DNA of 64,000 bases from Taxawa tesnikishii (nom. ined.) (lineage: Eukaryota; Ascomycota; Dothideomycetes; Dothideales): the NCBI GenBank assembly GCA_030247885.1, contig JAPDRO010000010.1, forward strand, positions 310,001 through 374,000, read 5' to 3'. The notes under the pieces are model-generated. The model did not search any database. It saw nothing but the letters and a program-made list of their open reading frames with translations, and was not told the DNA's origin. Below are positions 11,330 through 21,872 of this stretch, one piece after another. Numbering within the stretch: the stretch's first letter is position 1; every line of letters begins with the position of its first letter. The position numbers and the translations under genes were made by a program.

Positions 11330-11695
11330 TTAAGCCCTGCTACGGTGACCAGACTCGGCCGACCTACCCTTGTGGCGCATCGATGGCTGATGGACGGACA
11401 AATGGTTCGAAAGCGGGATCTCCGGCGTATGTGGTAGCCAGCGGTTGAAGACTGTCGACCGCGGCCTGCACCTGCTCCGCCGCAGCAACGAATCTTTTCT
11501 GCCGTCCGACAGCGATATCAAGAGGGCGTAAAGCTGTTGAATCTGGTGGCCGAGTTGCCGCTGCTCAGCCAGGATTTCTTCGTATCGAATGAGTTCGACA
11601 CTTTTGCCGTTGTCTGCCGCATCGTGGGCTGCGGACGTGTGTTCCATGAGGACCATGAGGACCAGAGCGAGAACAGAGAGTGTTGCGCGCCTCAT
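11330..11695 (-). CDS. Small secreted protein candidate
   Basis: From ATG 11695 the 121-residue product begins MRRATLSVLALVLMVLMEHT, with a basic n-region, a strong hydrophobic core and a likely cleavage near TSAA-HDA, a convincing signal peptide. The mature part is helical and Gln/Leu-rich (EILAEQRQLGHQIQQLYALL), then basic and Ser/Arg-rich with a single Cys. No domain recognised. An ATG five codons upstream would weaken the signal peptide, so I prefer the internal start. Small size and secretion fit effector-like or wall proteins of plant-associated fungi, which is only an inference. Confidence 0.5.
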   Translation of the reverse strand: MRRATLSVLALVLMVLMEHTSAAHDAADNGKSVELIRYEEILAEQRQLGHQIQQLYALLISLSDGRKDSLLRRSRCRPRSTVFNRWLPHTPEIPLSNHLSVHQPSMRHKGRSAESGHRSRA

Positions 11696-11928
11696 CAATG
11701 GACAGGTCATGACTTATGTATTCGACTGATTGCGTTTGCGCCGCGCATGCAACCTGCGCCGCACACATGCATAGATTTCGTGCACGGCGGTTAAACGTAC
11801 AGAGGCGGGATCCAGAATCCGGCATCAGTTCCTGGATCATTGCTGTTGCTGCAAGCGCAGCCCTACTTTAGCGACGCCTTCTCACCTTTCAGGATGGAGC
11901 ACGTCGTGTCGGCCTTGTGCTCTGAGCC

Positions 11929-13059
11929 ATGGAGAACAACAAGCGACTTTCCCAAGCCATCCAGCGGCATCCTCGTCCCCAAACGGCCAAGCTACCGGTA
12001 CCTACGGCCCAAGCACTGATGAAGAAGAACGGAGGTCTTATTCGGTTGTCAGAGCCTTCTTGGGTTCCTCCGACGGTGGCTCACGACGTGGCCGTGGCAC
12101 CAGCACCAGCACCAGCACCAGCACCAGCACCAGCACCAACATACGAATGGGGCTCCGGGAGGAGTAGAGGCTTGCAGGACTCTACCAGAGACACTGTAAA
12201 GATCGAAGAGCGCACACCTTGGGAGGATTTCGCCCAGCTTGGCGTTCTTGTTCAGGGAGCGGAGCAGTCACTCGTTGGCATGCCCAGAGCTGGACCGCCC
12301 GTCGTCTACATGTTCAAGAAGCTCCATCAGTCAGTGGGGCGTCCTCTGCTGCAGCGTTTCCAAGACTTCAAGCATCACAACATCGTTCAGATCAAGCACG
12401 TGTTTGCACACGACAGTGACATATATCTTGGGATGGACTATCTCCGATTCACGCTCGAGGAGGTCGTTCACGTACACCTGCCTTTTACAGAAACGCATGT
12501 CCGGCTCCTAGGCAAATCGGTCAGTGATATACATGCGTTCTCGGACGTCCCCTAACGCCATCCAGGTCTTTGACGCTATACAGCATGTCGGGCTGCGTGG
12601 TGTGGTGCATGGCCATGTGAACCTGCGAGCAATCCGCTTCTGCAACCGGACACTGCAGCCGGTGCTATGTAAGGTTCCAGATGACACAATGTACAACCGC
12701 CTACTGACTCAGCGGTGGAAGCCGACTGGGAGTATTCTAGCAAGCCAGGCACCGAGAACCTCCCTAACACTGATCTCGAGGACCTTGGTCTGGTCCTTCT
12801 AGGCTGCATGGACGGCCGACTACGATCTGAGACGACCACCGCGGAACAAGTGCGCAAGCAGCGCGACCAGAACAAAGTATATGGGCTGAAGACTGCTGAG
12901 CGCTGGAGTGGTTGCAAGCAGTTGGTAGATCTCCTAGACGATCTGTTTAACATCGATAACACCAAGCGATCACCGCGCCTGAAGCTGGAGAAGCCGGTAA
13001 GGACATCAGCGCCCCAGTGTGGTTCTTCGCTCACGGTCGCAGCATCCATACTTGATTGA
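11929..13059 (+). pseudogene. Degenerate protein-kinase-like gene
   Basis: Exon 1 (11929-12519) and the segment after a 46-nt GTCAGT...CAG intron (12520-12565, branch-like cctaac) read in phase through a kinase-like core: YMFKKLHQSVG (where VAIK is expected), HHNIVQIKHVFAHDSDIYLGMDY (alpha-C to hinge-like), GVVHGHVNLRAIRFCN in place of HRDLKxxNIL, and a C-lobe remnant LEDLGLVLLGCMDG, DLFNIDNTKRSP. The catalytic Asp of HRD is missing, as in several fungal kinase-like families, so even a whole product would be a pseudokinase. One base is missing near 12685-12690, where the frame moves to the C-lobe frame ending at 13059. The N-terminus is disordered and holds an Ala-Pro run. Expression cannot be judged. 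Confidence 0.6.
12096..12138 (+). repeat. (GCACCA)n hexanucleotide repeat in the kinase-like gene
   Basis: About seven copies of gcacca, translated as an alternating Ala-Pro tract. Confidence 0.95.
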
Positions 13060-13732
13060 CGAAGTTGCGTGTCCCGGCGTCTTTGCTCCGTCCCTAGAGC
13101 TTGTCTCGCTCGAGTGCTTCACTCTTTGGCATGCTGCGGAAGATGGCACAAAACAGGCTGCTGCTGGCGCGCAGTGATCAGTTTGCGGGGTGTTCTGTGT
13201 TCTGCACTCGTGCCTTCGATGTTCTTGCTCATACAGTTGCATGCTGTGGCCATGTTCAGGGTTCGTATTCGTACTGTTCATTCGTATGGACGATGCTTCT
13301 GCAAAAAGTGGGACAAGAGTATCTGAAGGCTTTTGACAGATCGAACTTCTTCTATGCTCGATAAGCTTGTGTTACGTGGCGTGCGCCAAGGTCGTGTGCT
13401 CGAGTGTTCTGTGCAACATGGTGGGGCGACCGGCGTTCCTGCGCCGCGTTCCTGCGCCGCGTTCCTGCGCCGCGTTGCGCGTTGCGCGTTGGTACGAATA
13501 CCTGGTCAATGCTCATCGGTTCGGACCAGGGCGCTTCGAGGTTTGCGTTGATAGGGCCAGGGGCTGGCACATTGTTGTAACGAGGGGGCCCAGGGCAGGA
13601 TCCCATTTTCGGGTCAACAAGCGTGGCTTGCTCGACGCTTCGCTGTTAGTATAAGTCCATACAGCTATGCCTAGAGTAAGGATGCATAAGTTCAATGAGC
13701 ATCAGGATCGTCTTGCTACGAGCACGTCTACT
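13060..13732. other. Intergenic with GC-rich short tandem repeats
   Basis: No gene supported. Holds the 13-bp and 7-bp tandem repeats at 13435-13487. Confidence 0.5.
13435..13487. repeat. 13-bp x 3 followed by 7-bp x 2 tandem repeats
   Basis: gttcctgcgccgc occurs three times perfectly (13435-13473), immediately followed by gttgcgc twice (13474-13487), a nested slippage array. Confidence 0.95.
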
Positions 13733-14208
13733 ATGTCTTCCTCACGTTTCCATCAACCAAACATGGTTTCTGGAATGGCTGCTGCTCCCACAGACTCGCA
13801 CGTCTTTCAGAGCCACCTCGACAGCCAAGGCCGCGCCCCGGACTCATCATCAACGCAAACCAGAACGCTTTTGCCAGCGAGTTCGGGTGCGAGTTCAGCA
13901 ACGACGATTTCTCTCAGTTCCTCTGCTCTCCGATTAGAGACTTTTCTCAAGACATCACCCTTGACGAGAGAGTGACCGCTCTTGAGAAGTCGTTGCAGCT
14001 GGCTATGCAGTAAGTCTCCCCACGTCCTGTTGGGGCTGAGCTGACATGGTCAAGGATCATGAATACTCAGAATGAGCGTTTGATGGCGCACGAAAGGAAA
14101 CACCAAGACAACGATGAGCTCAATCTGCATATCATGAAGCCCTGGGGCAAGAGAGTCAACAACATCATTACGCTGGCCCTGATGCGGCTGTTTAAGGGGG
14201 AAGTGTGA
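13733..14208 (+). CDS. Small hypothetical protein, one frameshift
   Basis: ATG at 13733 (MSSSRFHQPNMVSGM). The frame moves to the one ending at 14208 if one C is added in the C4 run 13836-13839. A 45-nt intron (14010-14054, GTAAGT...AAG) then joins LEKSLQLAMQ to IMNTQNERLM. With that base the total is exactly 144 codons. The C-terminal half is amphipathic helix (DITLDERVTALEKSLQLA; NNIITLALMRLFKGEV), suggesting a short coiled coil. Family not recognised. Confidence 0.5.
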
Positions 14209-14800
14209 CTAGCAAGGAGAGAGAGGAGTGTGAGTTGTGGATACAGACAATAAAGAGGACGAGCTAGCAAGTAGAGAGAAGAATGCGAACTGTAGACAGA
14301 CGTAGCAAGGGTGCAATCTTGGCAGGCCAACCAGACACTTTCTGCGACCCTGTCGACGTTGATGTTGACGTTGATGTTGACGTTGATGTTGACGTTGATG
14401 TTGACGTTGATGTTGACGTTGATGTTGACGTTGATGTTGACGTTGATGTTGATTGTCGGCTGATAATTTCGTGTCGAACTGCTGTGCTATACGGCTGTTA
14501 TGTCAACAAACTAGCGAGAAAAAGTGAAGCGCTAGAAGAGAACGAGATGTTGACCTTGTTGACATCACGCTCATTGCGCTCCACCATCTTGAACAGGCAA
14601 GGTGTTTTGGTTTGCGGTAGTTATCCATGATGGAACTCGTAGCTGCCGTCACCCGTGTAGTATCGTTCTTCCGTGCCTGATCCAATGCGAGTCGAAGACC
14701 TGGAGCTAGATCCCGAAGCTCGGTTTCGGCTTGGCGTGAAGCGGGAGATGGGAACCGGACTCACGACCCAGGTTGAGTAACTGATATCTATTGCAATCCC
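14209..14800. other. Intergenic, with a minisatellite
   Basis: No solid gene. A minus-strand frame at 14621-14851 begins MNTFPLCVCLLAGVF and could be a tiny secreted peptide, but it overlaps the ORF interrupted by element A and lacks other support. Confidence 0.4.
14352..14453 (+). repeat. 12-bp GTTGAYGTTGAY minisatellite
   Basis: 102 bp made of 17 hexamers (gttgat/gttgac alternating), about 8.5 twelve-bp units. Read on the plus strand it gives a Val-Asp run, but no gene structure supports translation. Confidence 0.95.
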
Positions 14801-14939
14801 ATGGCGAAACACCCCGGCAAGAAGGCATACACACAGCGGGAAGGTGTTCATCCGAGTAAGGAGGTATCCATCCGATCAGGAGGGTGTACACGTGTTATGG
14901 AGCGTTATCACCACGTTCGGTTTTCCGACCCGCCGGTTA

Positions 14940-17070
14940 CCGTGTCCGTGCACTCAATGCGCGCATTCAGTCAATGCGCGCCAATCACCAAAATAGTCAC
15001 GACAAAAAATGAAGCCACAGAGCCACACACAATAGCTGTTATTGTAAGATTTTTTCGGTGGAGTACTCTACAGGCCTATGCGACAAACTTGTACTATCTA
15101 TATTTGCGCGGAAGCTTGATATTGCGGCCGCATATGGATCTTCTAGGCGGAGGAGACGGGGAGCGCTCGGCGGCAGAAGCACCACCTACATCACCTACAG
15201 CACCACGTTTCTGCTTCTTTCTTGGTGCTGCTTTCTGTGAGGCCTTGCGCTTACTACCTGAGGCTTGTTTTGTAGCTTTTTGAGCGTCGCGAGCTTGCTT
15301 TTGACGCTCTCTCTCCTTGCGCTTGGCGACTTCCTTGGCCTTCACAGCAGCCTGCCGGCCACGCTCTTCCTTCTCCTTCTTCCGCTTCTCACGCTTTTCC
15401 TCAGCAAGCTTGTCATTGTATAGCTTATGAGCCTTGGCTAACTCCTTCATGTCAACCTTCTTTTTCTCTTCAGCTTCTCGCTCTTCCCTTGCAAGCCTCA
15501 TGCGCACCTTGGCTTCTCGGAACGATCGAGGAGTCCACATTATGGAAGGACCCCAGTACTCATAGTGTTGCAACAAAGCTAGAGACTTGCTCTGCTTCTC
15601 TCGCTGCTTCTTGACAGTGAGAGCGTCAAGGAGACCCTCGTTTTCAGCCCTCAGAAGGCTGTTTTGTATAGCCATATGGTGGATCGATTGCCGAACAATA
15701 GATGCGTCCTTCTCCGAGGCACTAGCCATCGCTCGTTTGGCCACAGTGTCCAGTTTTATCCAGGTATATCCGTGATACACAGGAGCTTCAGATGAGGCGT
15801 CACTGGCCGTGTCGGAGTCCTCGTCATAGAAACGGTGCAGTATAACGTTGGGGTTGAAGGGGTGTACACCTGTCGATTTGAAGGAGCTGAAGATGTTCTT
15901 CGCGGTGAAGCTGGCCACCCAGGCGTCCCAGAACAGTGAGAAGAAGTCAGCTTTAGTCACAGGCACTAAGCCATGGTGCTTGTGAAGGCGTGTTGCCAGC
16001 TTCTTTGAGTATGCTATGCTAAGAGGCTTGAACATCACCATATCGAGCGGCTGCAACGTGTGGGTGCTGTGAGGCGGATAGACACCCAATAGTATCTTAT
16101 GCCTGTGGCAATACTCGAAAGACTCTTCCGTTAGGTGACTCCCGTGGCCATCTACAAGCAACAGGCGGTACTTTCTCCGTGCTTTGGCCTTTGTGAAGCG
16201 ATCAAAGACCTGTTGCAGCCATGCCAGGCCTAAGCCGTCGTTGCTCCAGCCACTGCCTGATACTCCGAAGAAGGCCATGTGCTTGCCTATCCTCACATCC
16301 TCCACCCAGCTTGATTGGATGTTCTTGGAGTCAGCCGCATATATAAGAGCTGGCGGCAACGCTGTATCATCGGCGCAAACACACGCCAACAAGCTTATCC
16401 ACTCTCTGTTGCCATGCTGGAGCATCTGCTGATACTGCTTCTTCTTGTACAGCCGCTCGCGGAAGATCCTCTTCTGTCTGCCAACAGCTCCAATCATGAA
16501 GCCCTTCTCATCCATATTGTATGTATGCGCAGGCCTCACTTCGTAGTAGTCAATTTTGCTGCCTAGCTGTTCAAAGTACACCTTGTACTTATCACCAGAA
16601 TCAGCGGCGTGGCGTGTGCGATCCATAGAAGTGCTCCATTGTGACGTGAGCTTATCGGTGTGACGGTTGAGGAAGCGCGAGACCCAGCTCTCGGAGACGG
16701 GGTGTCCAGCGATATCAGACGCGTAAATCTGCACCATTTCTTTTGTAGGAGGAAGCTTACGCTCTGTTAATTCCTCTATATACTCCACAAGCTCTGCCTC
16801 CTGTTGTGGTGACAAGTTGCGACGTGCTAAACCTGCGTCTTCTCGCGAGCGCGTTTCCCCTCGGTGTTTGCGCGTCAAAGTCGAGCGCACAACACCATGC
16901 TTGTCAGCTATTTTCTGCCATGGGATATCCTCATCAGAGGGTACTGTATCACATTCTGCAAGCGCTTCTTCCATATCGCTCATCTTGTTGTGCTAAGTTG
17001 GGATGAAAATGGGTGGTTAACCGCGTCTCGGTGCATTGACTGAATGCGCGCATTGAGTGCACGGACACGG
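14940..17070 (-). mobile_element. Pogo-type DNA transposon A, apparently complete
   Basis: 2131 bp flanked by TA on both sides (14938-14939, 17071-17072). The terminal inverted repeats begin CCGTGTCCGTGCACTCA and match perfectly over 38 bp. Each TIR contains a doubled motif (tcaatgcgcg twice). The single gene fills the element on the minus strand. Perfect ends, matching target duplication and an open transposase frame indicate recent insertion. Confidence 0.97.
15094..16983 (-). CDS. Pogo/Fot1-type DDE transposase (element A), intact
   Basis: 629 aa from ATG 16983 (a second Met four codons in). Order: psq-like HTH (about 1-45, with WQKIADKHGVVRSTLTR), CENP-B-type HTH (about 55-120, PVSESWVSRFLNRH), DDE_1 catalytic core (about 150-370) with Asp in YNMDEKGFMIG, Asp in LLVDGHGSH and Asp in LQPLDMV, the last two 35 residues apart (DD35D), and PFNPNVIL. 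The C-terminal 180 residues are a long basic coiled coil (KEKEERGRQAAVKAK) ending in a KRKASQKAAPRKKQKR nuclear-localisation-like cluster. All catalytic residues are present and the frame is uninterrupted. It cuts and pastes DNA at TA. Confidence 0.95.
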   Translation of the reverse strand: MSDMEEALAECDTVPSDEDIPWQKIADKHGVVRSTLTRKHRGETRSREDAGLARRNLSPQQEAELVEYIEELTERKLPPTKEMVQIYASDIAGHPVSESWVSRFLNRHTDKLTSQWSTSMDRTRHAADSGDKYKVYFEQLGSKIDYYEVRPAHTYNMDEKGFMIGAVGRQKRIFRERLYKKKQYQQMLQHGNREWISLLACVCADDTALPPALIYAADSKNIQSSWVEDVRIGKHMAFFGVSGSGWSNDGLGLAWLQQVFDRFTKAKARRKYRLLLVDGHGSHLTEESFEYCHRHKILLGVYPPHSTHTLQPLDMVMFKPLSIAYSKKLATRLHKHHGLVPVTKADFFSLFWDAWVASFTAKNIFSSFKSTGVHPFNPNVILHRFYDEDSDTASDASSEAPVYHGYTWIKLDTVAKRAMASASEKDASIVRQSIHHMAIQNSLLRAENEGLLDALTVKKQREKQSKSLALLQHYEYWGPSIMWTPRSFREAKVRMRLAREEREAEEKKKVDMKELAKAHKLYNDKLAEEKREKRKKEKEERGRQAAVKAKEVAKRKERERQKQARDAQKATKQASGSKRKASQKAAPRKKQKRGAVGDVGGASAAERSPSPPPRRSICGRNIKLPRKYR

Positions 17071-17358
17071 TAGTCGGACGGGCCAGTCTTCCGTACCCCG
17101 CACATCTCTCTACCGATGGCGAAATGAGCTTTTTCTGGTGAGGAGTCTCTTCAACGAGAGATATCTGAGCAGTCCATGCACAGCTCGCAGCGGTGAACCG
17201 CAATGCCACCGTCTAGGAGCGTTCTAGACAAGTAGATCGATGATATCATCTGAAGATAGATAGCTCGATCCACGAGTTGACATGGTCAAACAGTTGGTTC
17301 ATGATTCTGATCTATCGTGTTGTTCCATGCCTCCATGTATCCGCTCAAATCCACATAG

Positions 17359-18044
17359 CTACAGCCGACGAGCGGGGAACATGCCCTCTCCCCTTTGCAC
17401 CTGCTGGTCCTGCCAATACATCTTCTCGTATAGGAGTTGCCCATTCTGAGCCTGTTGGGCCTGCATGTGCTGGAGATAGTACAGCTGATCACGGTGGTAG
17501 TTGGTCCAAGCTACCAAACTCCCGACTTGTTTCTCGTGCCACTTAGACCACGCATGGGTCTCCTCACGAAGGACTCGGTTCTCGGCTTCCAAATCCTTGA
17601 CTCCTTTCTCGAGTCGCTCGAATCTCGAATGGATATCCCAAACTTCACCATGCAGGACTTTGTTTATGCCTTGAAGGGATTGGTTCTCGATTTTCAGATC
17701 TCTGATTTCCCGGCTCCACTGCCCGAGATCTGTTGGTATAGAGCCTCTGCTGCGCTTCTAAACCTTGTTAGCGTTGTGTGGGTGTACAGAAAGCCGGTTT
17801 CGACGCTACTCACGATGTGTTCCTGGGGACGGCTCCGAACCGCAGGTCGATGAGAATTTTCCATCGAAGATGTACCTCGAGAGTTGTCAGAAGAGTCGTC
17901 GCCGGCTGTTAACTTTTCTGGATAAAAGGGCGAGACGTGGACGAAGCCGATGCTTGACGGTTCCGAATGATCGAGCAGGGAAGAGTGGCTTGACGCAGGG
18001 CAGACGTTCGTGCCAGTCGGTTCTCGTTGCATTGGGATTGCCAT
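17359..18044 (-). CDS. Coiled-coil hypothetical protein
   Basis: Exon 1 18044-17814 (MAIPMQREPTGTNVCPAS...), a 56-nt intron 17758-17813 (GTGAGT...gctaac...TTTAG) and exon 2 17757-17359 give exactly 210 codons (209 aa). Exon 1 is Ser/Pro-rich and disordered; exon 2 is a long coiled coil (DLKIENQSLQGINKVLHG, FERLEKGVKDLEAENRVL) ending in a Gln/Tyr-rich segment. No named domain. The same architecture occurs at 9938-10610, so these may be paralogues, though I cannot show homology. Confidence 0.65.
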
Positions 18045-18965
18045 GAAATCGTGAGACACTGGAGGTGCGGAAGACTGAGGGCTGCGGCTTATATAGACCA
18101 GAAGATCCACGCTCGAAGAAGAGACCGTGACCCAGTTGTTACCTGAGAGACCCCGAGGCAACAGACACGTAACACTACAAGTCGTTAAGTGGAGGTGCGC
18201 CGATCTTTGTTGGTGTTGGAATCACTCACAGTATCCTGCGTACGTGATGAGTTGGGAGTGACGAATCGATTGGACCTGGATAGCGGGCTAGCAAGGCTCA
18301 TGCCACGCTTCATGACCATGATGCATGCTCGAGTCAGTTTGACGCACATCATTCGTATGGCTTCAGTGCTAGTCTATCATTTCACTTACCATGACTCACA
18401 AGCTTCAGCCATGAAGCAGGTTCACAAGCGATTGGTCTCGTATCTGTCATGCTGAGGACACTTCCGTCCCTGTGCCGCAGAGAGACCCCAACCTCAGCCT
18501 CCTTATTTCCAACACTCATACGCCCTGAGTTCTGGCTCGGGTGTAACAGTGATCGTGGCTCTTGTTCTTCCTTTGTATGGAAGAGCGGGAAGACGTCGTC
18601 TATCGCCTGTTGTCTAGCGCCCTTCCCCTTTGCCTGATCTCTCGCATCCCAAGGCCTCGACACCTTCATGAGATGTCTGGACTGAGTTGGTAAGGTTCTC
18701 TGAGCCATACTATACTCATGTCTTGCATCGTGGCTTGTGGATGAAGTCTGGTGACTGGTGGGCAGCTGCAAGTGTTGGCATTCTGTGACTCGTGGAGAAG
18801 GTGCAAGTAGGCAGCTTGGGTCCTTGGGTCGTTTCCAAACAAAGCGTCACGACAAACTCTCTCGATCAATCCATCAGTCAACTCGACTAGCATTCTCTGG
18901 TTGCATGCGATTCTTACGAACTCCTCTGCACGATAACAAGCATGGACTAGAAGACACAGCCGCCG
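18045..18965. other. Weak ORFs only
   Basis: Two overlapping minus frames (18382-18771, hydrophilic; 18666-18893, starting MLVELTDGLIERVCRDALFG) may be parts of one small gene, but no splice or shared motif settles it. Confidence 0.3.
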
Positions 18966-19420
18966 GTGGCACTAGATATCGATCCACCTCTACGACTACC
19001 CCAGATTCCGAGGACCATAAAGAGGATCACCTGCGCGCGTAACAGCAACCACACTGACTCGGAGGTAGCAGTAGGGGATGGGACATCACCAAAGTGCGAT
19101 TCCTCCGCTTGGAGAAATTTTGAGGGGACCAGGACGGCATTGGACAAGACTGCGCCAACCCCGTAAGTTTTGCTAGATATGCTGATTACCTGATGCCTGC
19201 CAAGGGGTCAGACGAAGATCGTGTAACAAGATACGAGCAGCAAAGCGATGTTGTCCACCCGAGAAGAAGCAGGAGGATATCGCAGCGGAATAGGGGAATC
19301 ACGAAGATGGCAACCACGAAGACGAAATCAACACGAACAACTACCATCGATGATCGGCCGCCAAAGGTGCAGAAAGTCTCGACAGGGAAAAGTCCTCCAC
19401 GCAAGGTGGCCATCAACTAG
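18966..19420 (+). CDS. Possible small basic protein, uncertain model
   Basis: An open stretch to 19164 (…WRNFEGTRTALDKTAPTP) ends at a GTAAGT donor. After a ~43-nt intron ending AAG (about 19161-19203) a basic frame continues to 19420 (GSDEDRVTRYEQQSDVV ... TGKSPPRKVAIN). The phases agree only if one C is added to the C4 run before the donor, the same type of defect as in other genes here. No ATG is evident for the first part; an overlapping frame (TAAGGTRYRSTSTTTPDSED) may be the true 5' exon. Confidence 0.3.
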
Positions 19421-19969
19421 GCTGACCATCTCATACCGCCAAGTCTACAGCCCGCGGTCCTGCGGCATGCAGCTTCACAGCTGCACACGAGGCGAAGCAG
19501 GATGCATAACGATGTTTCGATGTCGTAAGGCGAGGCACATCCAACAAATCCGTTGGTGCGGGAACCTGTTCAAGGAAAGGAGGGGTGCACGTTGTTGGTT
19601 CCGTTGGCTCCGTTGGCTCCAGTATCTATTCCAGGAGTGAGTTGGCGAGGCATGTAAAGGCGAAGCATGACGCGTGTCCGTTGGTTCTGTTCGCTCTGGA
19701 ACCTGCCTGAAGAGAAGATCGGCGAGGGATATGGCGCGAATGAGTTAGGCAACCTGCTTCCTCAACTGCATCTGGCGTCTAATGGGCCTATCATTCCCTC
19801 GTTGGAACAACGGAAGAAGGACGACAGGCAACAAGCGAGGTCTTTCTTTGTTTGTTGATATCCAATAGATACATCTTCGTTAGTTCACGATCGATTTCGG
19901 ACTCGCGAGCCTTCCGTAGTGCAGTATGTACCAGTAGACTAACAACACTTCCGGTCCACCACCACAGTC
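19421..19969. other. No supported gene
   Basis: Only short frames. Imperfect repeats of ttggttccgttggctccgtt type occur at 19590-19700, with a related motif (cgttggttctgttcgctctgg) near 19679. Confidence 0.4.
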
Positions 19970-20347
19970 ATGTACCCGTACCAGCGGACCTCTATCACCT
20001 CGGTGCTCCTCCTAGTGGCGCAGTTAATGTCATGGCAAGCCCTCGACGACAAGAGCAACGCTGTAGAACGGTTTCAAGCTTCTGATAGTAAGCGGTTCCA
20101 AAGTTCTGTGAAGTCATCTGGTGCTAACAGTGCTGCTGAGCTTACTGGACCTCGTGATCAAGTAGTTCTCGGAGCTCTCTATAGCCGCTGGCTTCTTGAT
20201 AGATTCCACTCCGACTTGCACAAGGAACACAGCGAGAGCGGTTGCCTCGTGGCAATCTACCGGGAGTTTCGAGCAGTATACGACGAAAAACTCGGATTCG
20301 AGTCATTGTGGGCGACCCTGTTCTACGTTGCGATGCAGGGATCCTAA
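19970..20347 (+). CDS. Small secreted protein candidate
   Basis: 125 aa from ATG 19970, starting MYPYQRTSITSVLLLVAQLM with a plausible signal peptide cleaved near SWQA-LDD. The mature part is Ser-rich then helical (LGALYSRWLLDRFHSDLH; LGFESLWATLFYVAMQGS) with one Cys. No domain recognised. The antisense frame 20142-20759 covers much of it but has no motif or signal. Effector-like size and secretion are inferred only. Confidence 0.45.
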   Translation: MYPYQRTSITSVLLLVAQLMSWQALDDKSNAVERFQASDSKRFQSSVKSSGANSAAELTGPRDQVVLGALYSRWLLDRFHSDLHKEHSESGCLVAIYREFRAVYDEKLGFESLWATLFYVAMQGS

Positions 20348-21872
20348 AGCGCTTACAACAGCGGGATGCGGTTCTTGGTGCCTCCAACACGATACCATAA
20401 AAGGCATGTAAATCTCTGCTCAGCATGATCGTACCTAGAAATGCCAAACATGGCATCCAGAACAGCATTATCGGTCTAGAATGCGCGGACGATGGATCAT
20501 AAAGTTCTCTTGAGCATCTTCTCTTTTTAACCATGGTCTGGATGAAACCAACTTCAACGAAGTCACGTGAGCAGCATCTTGTTCCAAAAAGCGACCGAAC
20601 ATATCGCTCTGCAAGTGTCCCCATCAGATCAAGGATTAGCAAGAGATTGAACTGGCATGGAGAAGCGGATGGAAGAGGTTGGAGACAAATCGAATCTCTC
20701 CACCAAGCAAAGACTTGATGAGATGTGTTAGATCTATAACTTACATATATATCACACACTGCGCTCTGGAAGGAACAGACCAGTCTGAGTTCACCGCTTC
20801 AACACTCAGGTTCCTCATCAAAGTGCGCTCCTCTGCGTATCACCCCAGTCTGAGTTCGATAGTTGAGTGGAGCATTCACTCTTATCAGTTGTGATCAGAT
20901 CGTCGCAGTCGGTGCTGTAAGATGCTGTAGGTCATTCATGGATAGAGTGATGGGATTCGACTGCCGTCGCTGGATATGCACCTGGTCGCCGAGCGGTGTA
21001 TCCGTCTGTAGCTTTCTGGATGCACTAAGGCCAGACTTCTTACAATGTCTTGTTTATGGCTATCGAGCAAGAGTTATCTACAGAGCTCCCCGTTTATCTT
21101 TACGTTCGACATTACGTTGTACGAACGGAACAAACGGGAGGCTAACCTCCCGATTCGGTATTGGAATCCTCCCTAACAAAACGAGTCCTTCTAGCAAACA
21201 AACGAGTAAGGATCCTGCAGCGTGCGCGGCATTGAAGGCTTTCTTTGTAGAGAGTTTCTTTACGTTCCTCTGGGAGTTGCAGATGATGAGTCTCGTGTTT
21301 GCCCAAAACGACTTGCCTATGCCTTTCTCCACGAATCTAGCAGGTTTGCCCCAAGATCCGTCAGATATAGTGACAGAAGCGGAGTCTTTGAGGTGACATC
21401 ACAAGAAAAAGCCATCCATCGGAGGGTGACATGAGAACGTAAAGTTTCGACATAGTACGAGCCTAAAAGGTTCCGGGCGTGGCTACAGACGACTATGGTG
21501 ATACAGCCAACGAAATACCGTAGTTGATGGCTGTATCGCTGCTTCCTGGTTTGATGTCAACGCTGCGTGTACGTGGTACTAGCAATGGTGAAGGAACAGC
21601 CTTAGTTTCTCCCATACCTTCCCTTCTTTCCCTGCTTTCCGATTTATATCCGCGACTTCTACACTGTGCTCGATCTTGATCTATTCCCCCTACCTCCAAT
21701 GACACTTGTGCGTGATTTTCTATGCATCTCATTGTTTCTGCCACAATAATCCAAGATTTTGTCTGTATATTGCGTTATGCCATCTCGTTTCGGAAAGAGG
21801 GAAAGCCGACTTTGATTCGCGCGTGCCGGTTTCCCACTCGAAGGAGCAAACAGAGCTGCACAGGCTATCGTG
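20348..21872. other. No supported gene
   Basis: The longest plus frame (20863-21396, 177 codons) is Cys/Leu-mixed with no signal, motif or splice-supported extension; the remainder is short frames. No transposon ends seen. Confidence 0.4.

Larger units (their letters stand above)
14801..17222 (+). pseudogene. Small host ORF interrupted by pogo element A
   Basis: An ATG frame at 14801-14937 (MAKHPGKKAYTQREG... HVRFSDPPV) ends where element A begins. Removing the element and one TA joins it in frame to 17073-17222 (SRTGQSSVPRTSLYRWRNEL..., stop at 17222), about 105 codons in all. The restored frame is longer than chance favours but has no recognised family, so this is a tentative disrupted gene. 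Confidence 0.35.

Noticed and set aside
14352-14453. Possible CRISPR-like or telomeric array
   Set aside because: Directly adjoining 12-bp units without spacers and not a telomere motif; a minisatellite.
15587-16566. Plus-strand ORFs inside element A and similar antisense frames in the other transposons
   Set aside because: Shadows of the transposase genes; no independent features.
20142-20759. 205-codon minus ORF opposite the secreted-protein candidate
   Set aside because: No signal, motif or splice extension; the plus frame has a signal peptide and better composition.
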